NCBI GenBank assembly: GCA_902774185.1
Contig: CACYHE010000010.1
Location: 1-64,000, forward strand
Direction of reading: 5' to 3'
Length of the DNA: 64,000 bases
Source: an uncultured Bacteroidales bacterium
Lineage (GTDB): Bacteria > Bacteroidota > Bacteroidia > Bacteroidales > Paludibacteraceae
The notes under the pieces were generated by a model, which did no database searches, was not told the DNA's origin, and saw only the letters and a list, made by a program, of their open reading frames with translations. The translations under genes were made by a program, and so were the position numbers. Of the stretch, positions 60,601 to 64,000 are shown in pieces; positions within the stretch are counted from its first letter, which is position 1, and each line of letters starts with the position of its first letter.

Positions 60601-63600
60601 ACCGTATTTCTTAATATCCAGCGAATAAACACCCGCCTCATAAACTACCTCGGCAATATCCGTATTACCCGAAGTGAAGCTTACCGGCAATTCACTTGTA
60701 GCCGTTGCGCTTAACACCACATGATCGGTCGTAAAGATATCGGTTTCCTGCTCCCATGTAATTGTCTGAGAAGGCAGAACGACTGTTGCCGATACCGGAA
60801 TACGGAGACTTTGGTCATTGTTATGAACGATGATAGCATTTTCCTCTGTTCCTAATGTACTTCCCGTACAACTGATATCAATACGTACATTCTGAGCTAT
60901 ATCACCGCAGTCCTCACCAACTGTAGTAGTAACTACCGTAAACTGCATATTCTCCTTATTCTCCATCTCTACCTCCAACACACCACTTAGGTTCGAATAG
61001 TTGATGTAGAAACTCTGCGTCTTGGTCGAGCCCTTATCCACCTGCGAGAAATTCATCGTATTCTCTGCCAACTCCAGATACTTAGCCAGCGGGATCTCCA
61101 CATTCTTGAACGTACGAGTCATAGTGGCACCCGTCTTGGTATAGAGTTTAACAGCAGTAGCATTACGATGCAACGGGAAACTATAGTGCTGATAGTTCGA
61201 TGTGATGTTGGGGTCTCCCAAACGGGATATCTCTTGTACATCGTGGTAAGAGCCATCGTATTCTTCTGCTACCCACATTCCCCACAATGCAGACGCATCA
61301 CACTTAGCCCAGAATGTTACCGAATCCGGTTCGCCATAAATAGGTATTTCCTTTACGGCAAGGGTATGCAAAGTGTACTCATCTTTGTATTCACCTACTA
61401 ACGGACGGCATTTAGCATTCGGGTTTCTCGATACCAAACTCTTCGATGCCTGAACAGCCACATACTCCGCGTCACCTACTTGCTTGGCAATCACCTGACC
61501 GTTACCCCAACCTGTCAACGACAGCACATTACCGCTGATGGAAGCGAATGCTTGTGCATCCCCATCCAGCTCATACGTAATAGGCAGACCTGCCGACGAA
61601 GTAGCCGTTAGAGTGATATTTACCGTCTGACCTTCTTCGCATTTTCTATTGGATAAGTTATCCGTCCAGGTGATATATTGTACTTTCAAGGTCGTTACCT
61701 CTATATCCATGTAGTCCGTTGTCTCTGCCCATTTGGTACTACCCGCCGCAGTCGCTGTCACACGTGCAGTACCTGCAGATACCGGTTCCAAAGTAGTATT
61801 GTCCACTACGCGTACAATCTCCGGATGATCCGATACCAGCGTCACACTCTGACCCGTGGCTACCATCGCTGCATTCTGGAACGAACCTTCTATCGGCATC
61901 GGCGTCAAGTCATTACGCCAGATAATAGTCTGCGGAGCAGGAGTCGTCTGACCATTCAGCGTAACATCGGCATAATTACCATCCACATCCTCGATATGTA
62001 ACGTAGCGGTATGCGTGGTCTCAGAATTGGTCTCGTGTTTGTACGACACCATCAAGTTTACCGTTCCTGAGTGATCCAACTGCGAATTAATCGTCTTACT
62101 ACCCTCGTCCAGCACAAACTTATCTGCATCCGTTCCGGTAATAGTTACCGTACACGGCTTCACGTTGTACCAATCTACCGTGATCGCACGCATGGTTGGA
62201 TCGTTTCCATTATAGCCCAGACCAAAGTCCTTCGTAGCATCTCGCGGCGTAATCTCCTTACGCTCCGTAACATGCACATTCTTAAATCGGCCACCATAGT
62301 TACCATGATACTCCAATTTGATATACTGCGTAGCCGGATCCAACTGTAGATTACTCTCGCTGCCCTCGGATGTACCACCGGTAGAATTCATTAAAGCATC
62401 TTGATACTCCTTGATCAAATTCCAATCAGAACCATTACTGCTCTGATAGAAATGCCAGCCGTATTGGGTAGCGATACCTGACGTATTTTCGAAATCAAAA
62501 CTCAATTTATCTGGTACACCTACGAATTTGAGAATGATAGATTTGGCTTCCCATCCTCCAGGGCCTGCCAAAGTACTTGTACTTCCAACAACTACACCTC
62601 CACCGTTCCATGAAATACTACCGGATCCTCCGCCCTGATAATCCTCCAGGTTGCCACTCGTCAACGTCATCGGCAAACGGTTGCTCGGCTGGAAGATGGT
62701 AAACGTCTTCTGGTAGTTCACTACCGCATTGTATTTGTAGTTTTCCTCTTGATTTACCGTAAACGTCACATTGCCGGATGTTCCATATACATAAATCTTA
62801 TCTTCCTCTTTGATGTATTTCGCCAGAGTCTCGTTGCTGGATTCAATGGTAAACGGTTTCTCTGTATTCAGCGACTTGAACGGATGCTCGATAATCGAGT
62901 ACCATGCGTGACGATTACTCAACTCAGTCGTCAGATTCGGATTGCGTTTGCTTACCGTGATGGTCTTGCTCTCACTGATTCCTGTCCAGTATTCGGTAGC
63001 CGGCTGCGAAAAAGTAACGGTACTCGTTCCTGCCTGCAAGGCGATCAACTTACCATCCTCATATTTCATACTGCCTTCCAGCGAGCAGGAGAACAGAACA
63101 TCCTCAGCCGTATTTACCAAACCGGTATAAGGCGCAGCCACCGTATCCTCTACATTCATCGTGGTGGTCAGACCGTCCAGCGAAAGCGCAGACACATTCT
63201 TCTTTACGGTAAACGTATAAGTGATATTTCGCGGGAACAGATAATCATTACCCGGTTGGTTTACTATTATTTCCTGTACGCCATCACCTACTACCGTTCC
63301 CTTAACTGCTGTAACAATAACACGATGGTTTGCCGGTTCATGAACATAAGACACGTATTCGTGCTCTGCCGCGGTACCAACCGTCAGGTTGGCATCGGTA
63401 TTCTCGTTATACGTAATAATGGCCTGCTCGCCGATGTTCAGTGTCTTGGTACCATTCTCATTCACATAACTATCCATCGTGAATATCGGCGAACGTTTTG
63501 CACGCACCGCATAGTTGTGCGATACCGTCTCTTCCGCTTCCTCATACAAGGCATCGGCTGTCGTCAATGCCGTAATGGTCACTTGCACAGCACTTCCTTC

Positions 63601-64000
63601 CGGAGCCGTTACGTTACGAGCCGTAAGCGTAGTACCGCCTACGTAAATAGCACCTTGATCACTCGGATCGCTGGATACATAGTTCACAACGCGGTCAACA
63701 AACTTCCCGTTGTACATTCTGTATGCCGGTTGCTCAATCACATCACCTGAATATACAATCTCCGGATCATCCGTATTGTCAAACACGATCGTCGGAGTCA
63801 GTTTATTCACCGTTACCGTAAACTCATCCGTTGCCGATACATAATAATCCGTCTGTGCTTGCGTAGCACGTATCGTATAGATACCCACTTGCGTAGCAGA
63901 GAACATATTCTCGCCATCTATCGCTGCATTCGCTTTATTATCACCAATAACCTCAAACGAAATAGTACCCGCACGGCTGGCTTCTATTGCATCCTCTATC
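57694..64000 (-). CDS. Giant Ig-repeat surface protein with short C-terminal tail, N-terminus outside the window (at least 2101 aa)
   Basis: The frame stays open from the stop at 57694 to the right edge (first residues seen IEDAIEASRAGTISFEV), so the ATG at 63906 is internal. The visible part is a string of Ig-like/Big-type and MBG-like units, several opening with PQTITW and containing A-T-A-S-S-G-L-P-I-T-Y. Two discoidin-like sandwiches are also present (about residues 405-545 and 845-960 of the part after 63906). A beta-helix-like stretch (VTVKDGAVLTIGN) and a C-terminal region lead to the tail VIIDNTLYIITPEGKMYDIV. It is probably exported to the cell surface as an adhesin-like protein. No catalytic site was recognised. 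Confidence 0.8.
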   Translation of the reverse strand, partial: IEDAIEASRAGTISFEVIGDNKANAAIDGENMFSATQVGIYTIRATQAQTDYYVSATDEFTVTVNKLTPTIVFDNTDDPEIVYSGDVIEQPAYRMYNGKFVDRVVNYVSSDPSDQGAIYVGGTTLTARNVTAPEGSAVQVTITALTTADALYEEAEETVSHNYAVRAKRSPIFTMDSYVNENGTKTLNIGEQAIITYNENTDANLTVGTAAEHEYVSYVHEPANHRVIVTAVKGTVVGDGVQEIIVNQPGNDYLFPRNITYTFTVKKNVSALSLDGLTTTMNVEDTVAAPYTGLVNTAEDVLFSCSLEGSMKYEDGKLIALQAGTSTVTFSQPATEYWTGISESKTITVSKRNPNLTTELSNRHAWYSIIEHPFKSLNTEKPFTIESSNETLAKYIKEEDKIYVYGTSGNVTFTVNQEENYKYNAVVNYQKTFTIFQPSNRLPMTLTSGNLEDYQGGGSGSISWNGGGVVVGSTSTLAGPGGWEAKSIILKFVGVPDKLSFDFENTSGIATQYGWHFYQSSNGSDWNLIKEYQDALMNSTGGTSEGSESNLQLDPATQYIKLEYHGNYGGRFKNVHVTERKEITPRDATKDFGLGYNGNDPTMRAITVDWYNVKPCTVTITGTDADKFVLDEGSKTINSQLDHSGTVNLMVSYKHETNSETTHTATLHIEDVDGNYADVTLNGQTTPAPQTIIWRNDLTPMPIEGSFQNAAMVATGQSVTLVSDHPEIVRVVDNTTLEPVSAGTARVTATAAGSTKWAETTDYMDIEVTTLKVQYITWTDNLSNRKCEEGQTVNITLTATSSAGLPITYELDGDAQAFASISGNVLSLTGWGNGQVIAKQVGDAEYVAVQASKSLVSRNPNAKCRPLVGEYKDEYTLHTLAVKEIPIYGEPDSVTFWAKCDASALWGMWVAEEYDGSYHDVQEISRLGDPNITSNYQHYSFPLHRNATAVKLYTKTGATMTRTFKNVEIPLAKYLELAENTMNFSQVDKGSTKTQSFYINYSNLSGVLEVEMENKENMQFTVVTTTVGEDCGDIAQNVRIDISCTGSTLGTEENAIIVHNNDQSLRIPVSATVVLPSQTITWEQETDIFTTDHVVLSATATSELPVSFTSGNTDIAEVVYEAGVYSLDIKKYGDVEITAHQAGNENWSAATDKTLTFHISRVVPEVTTWPTAQVILPNTVGGATLNGGVAPEGIAGSFQWEDESQTVTREAHTFNVVFVPNNTNYYETVSHALEIEILKTPQTITWNRANVSEEGCSNVVILDATASSGLPITYHSSDSTKAYAIDAVINEVAVKKLYILKGGDVTITAVQPGDETYAAAPDVAKTITLIRVLPTIETLPTATDMFVHHFLSNSTPQGGVVKAGENTVTGVFNWSDGSELMDFPGTNQRTVVFHPYNSDFYQEVSAVIDVEVQRFAPTIIHNFTTETKVFGTQLSEFTLNGSGKGYDYTDPAHYEIEGTFAWKDENYIPSVSEEKAIMVFHPTHTEWYDDVEIEVPITITKAAIVNATATATMFYGQVLGDAVLTNTTQGIVNGTMGVVAGTVTWDSSLDMMEYYTEGTHPGLLIRFTPTDPNYEPIEIAGKAVLTVEAGYVFDGNNGESTVWNLNENWQGNETPMNNEKVVILANVDVTGEITVDAMTIKEGVTVTVKDGAVLTIGNSDSYIREHYGNLHVENGGQVILGSGELKVNDFVLEAKLGDLNNLGNSGQVSNPATLKVNGNAYFDLALDPSGECSPGWYTFTVPFPVDALNGVTRFDNTTHLEKAIKNEVNYAIMDYSENRRVVSGYGWKKYRSVMQPGQCYTMTIDDVDNVYRFKMVKDGTFNNQMNAVLAYTDVESEHNGWNGLGNGTLAYADLSASGIDKVHVYSHGTNSYTPVYMDEYTYVVGSTYFVKAIEMNSEITYTHSGANHTLRAPKRSVETISEFALSLTNESNQVTDRLYVGASEDALNTFEAGRELTKFATPTDAKTAQIWANAYGLQICDIDMLLNNGNANCTLGMFAPKAGKYTLSIKRAPEDAELYLTYNDNIIWNLTENPYVFDLTKGTTNGYGLCVKARAPQVATGVEQSEFNDQSSVRKVIIDNTLYIITPEGKMYDIVGKSVKY

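Noticed and set aside
62749-63750. 333-codon open frame on the plus strand
   Set aside because: Antisense to the giant Ig-repeat protein, with an Arg/Ile/Cys-rich non-protein-like composition.
1-64000. tRNA or rRNA genes
   Set aside because: No cloverleaf, CCA end or rRNA-like stretch was noticed in any intergenic region; a dedicated search was not possible.

Overview
The window comes from a Bacteroidales (Bacteroidota) genome. This is shown by a SusC/SusD outer-membrane pair, several -7 boxes of the Bacteroidota form TAnnTTTG, OmpA/beta-barrel surface proteins, secreted proteins that share one C-terminal tail, and Bacteroidales-type housekeeping gene order (dxs-trkA-trkH; dapB-lepB-WbqC). 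I cannot name the species. The unusual C-terminal tail and the many short degenerate tandem arrays suggest an uncultured gut or rumen lineage, but that is inference.

Layout. 1-1030 (minus): a partial gene at the left edge, then small unknown genes including a 40-residue ORF. 1167-11495 (minus): an operon of secreted and outer-membrane proteins, comprising a 1256-residue multi-module protein, a 41-residue peptide, an IgGFc-binding-like protein, an OmpA-type protein, a three-module protein and a small beta-barrel. 11698-12579 (plus): an AraC-family regulator. 12558-33841 (minus): an L-rhamnose utilisation locus. Its long operon runs rhaB-rhaA-rhaT-rhaD-susC-susD-lipoprotein-GH3-GH78-like-tail protein-GH128-module protein-GH128, with a GH78 lipoprotein beyond a 316-bp gap. 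34218-57501 (plus): mainly housekeeping genes (dxs, trkA, trkH, SGNH hydrolase, MBOAT acyltransferase, coaE, dapB, lepB, WbqC-like, ilvE, POT transporter, rsmI, two flippases, ribE, two FKBPs, truA), interrupted at 42.7-44.3 kb by a small islet with an ORF6N gene and a duplicated coaE 3' end. 57498-64000 (minus): a small peptide gene and a giant Ig-repeat surface protein that runs off the window.

How it fits together. SusCD would import rhamnose-containing oligosaccharides. GH78, GH3 and GH128 enzymes would cut the glycan, RhaT would import rhamnose, and RhaA, RhaB and RhaD would convert it to dihydroxyacetone phosphate and lactaldehyde. The rhaB promoter and the promoter of the 11495-1167 operon carry the same upstream element: direct repeats TTGAY spaced 21 bp, each 31 bp from the -7 box. 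This is the pattern expected of an AraC-type activator. It ties a set of uncharacterised surface proteins to the rhamnose regulon and is the most promising candidate system here.

The second striking property is a population of degenerate 7-10 bp tandem arrays. They lie between genes and also, in frame, inside conserved enzymes (DXS four times, DapB, CoaE, LepB, MBOAT). A REP-like palindrome sits inside ilvE.
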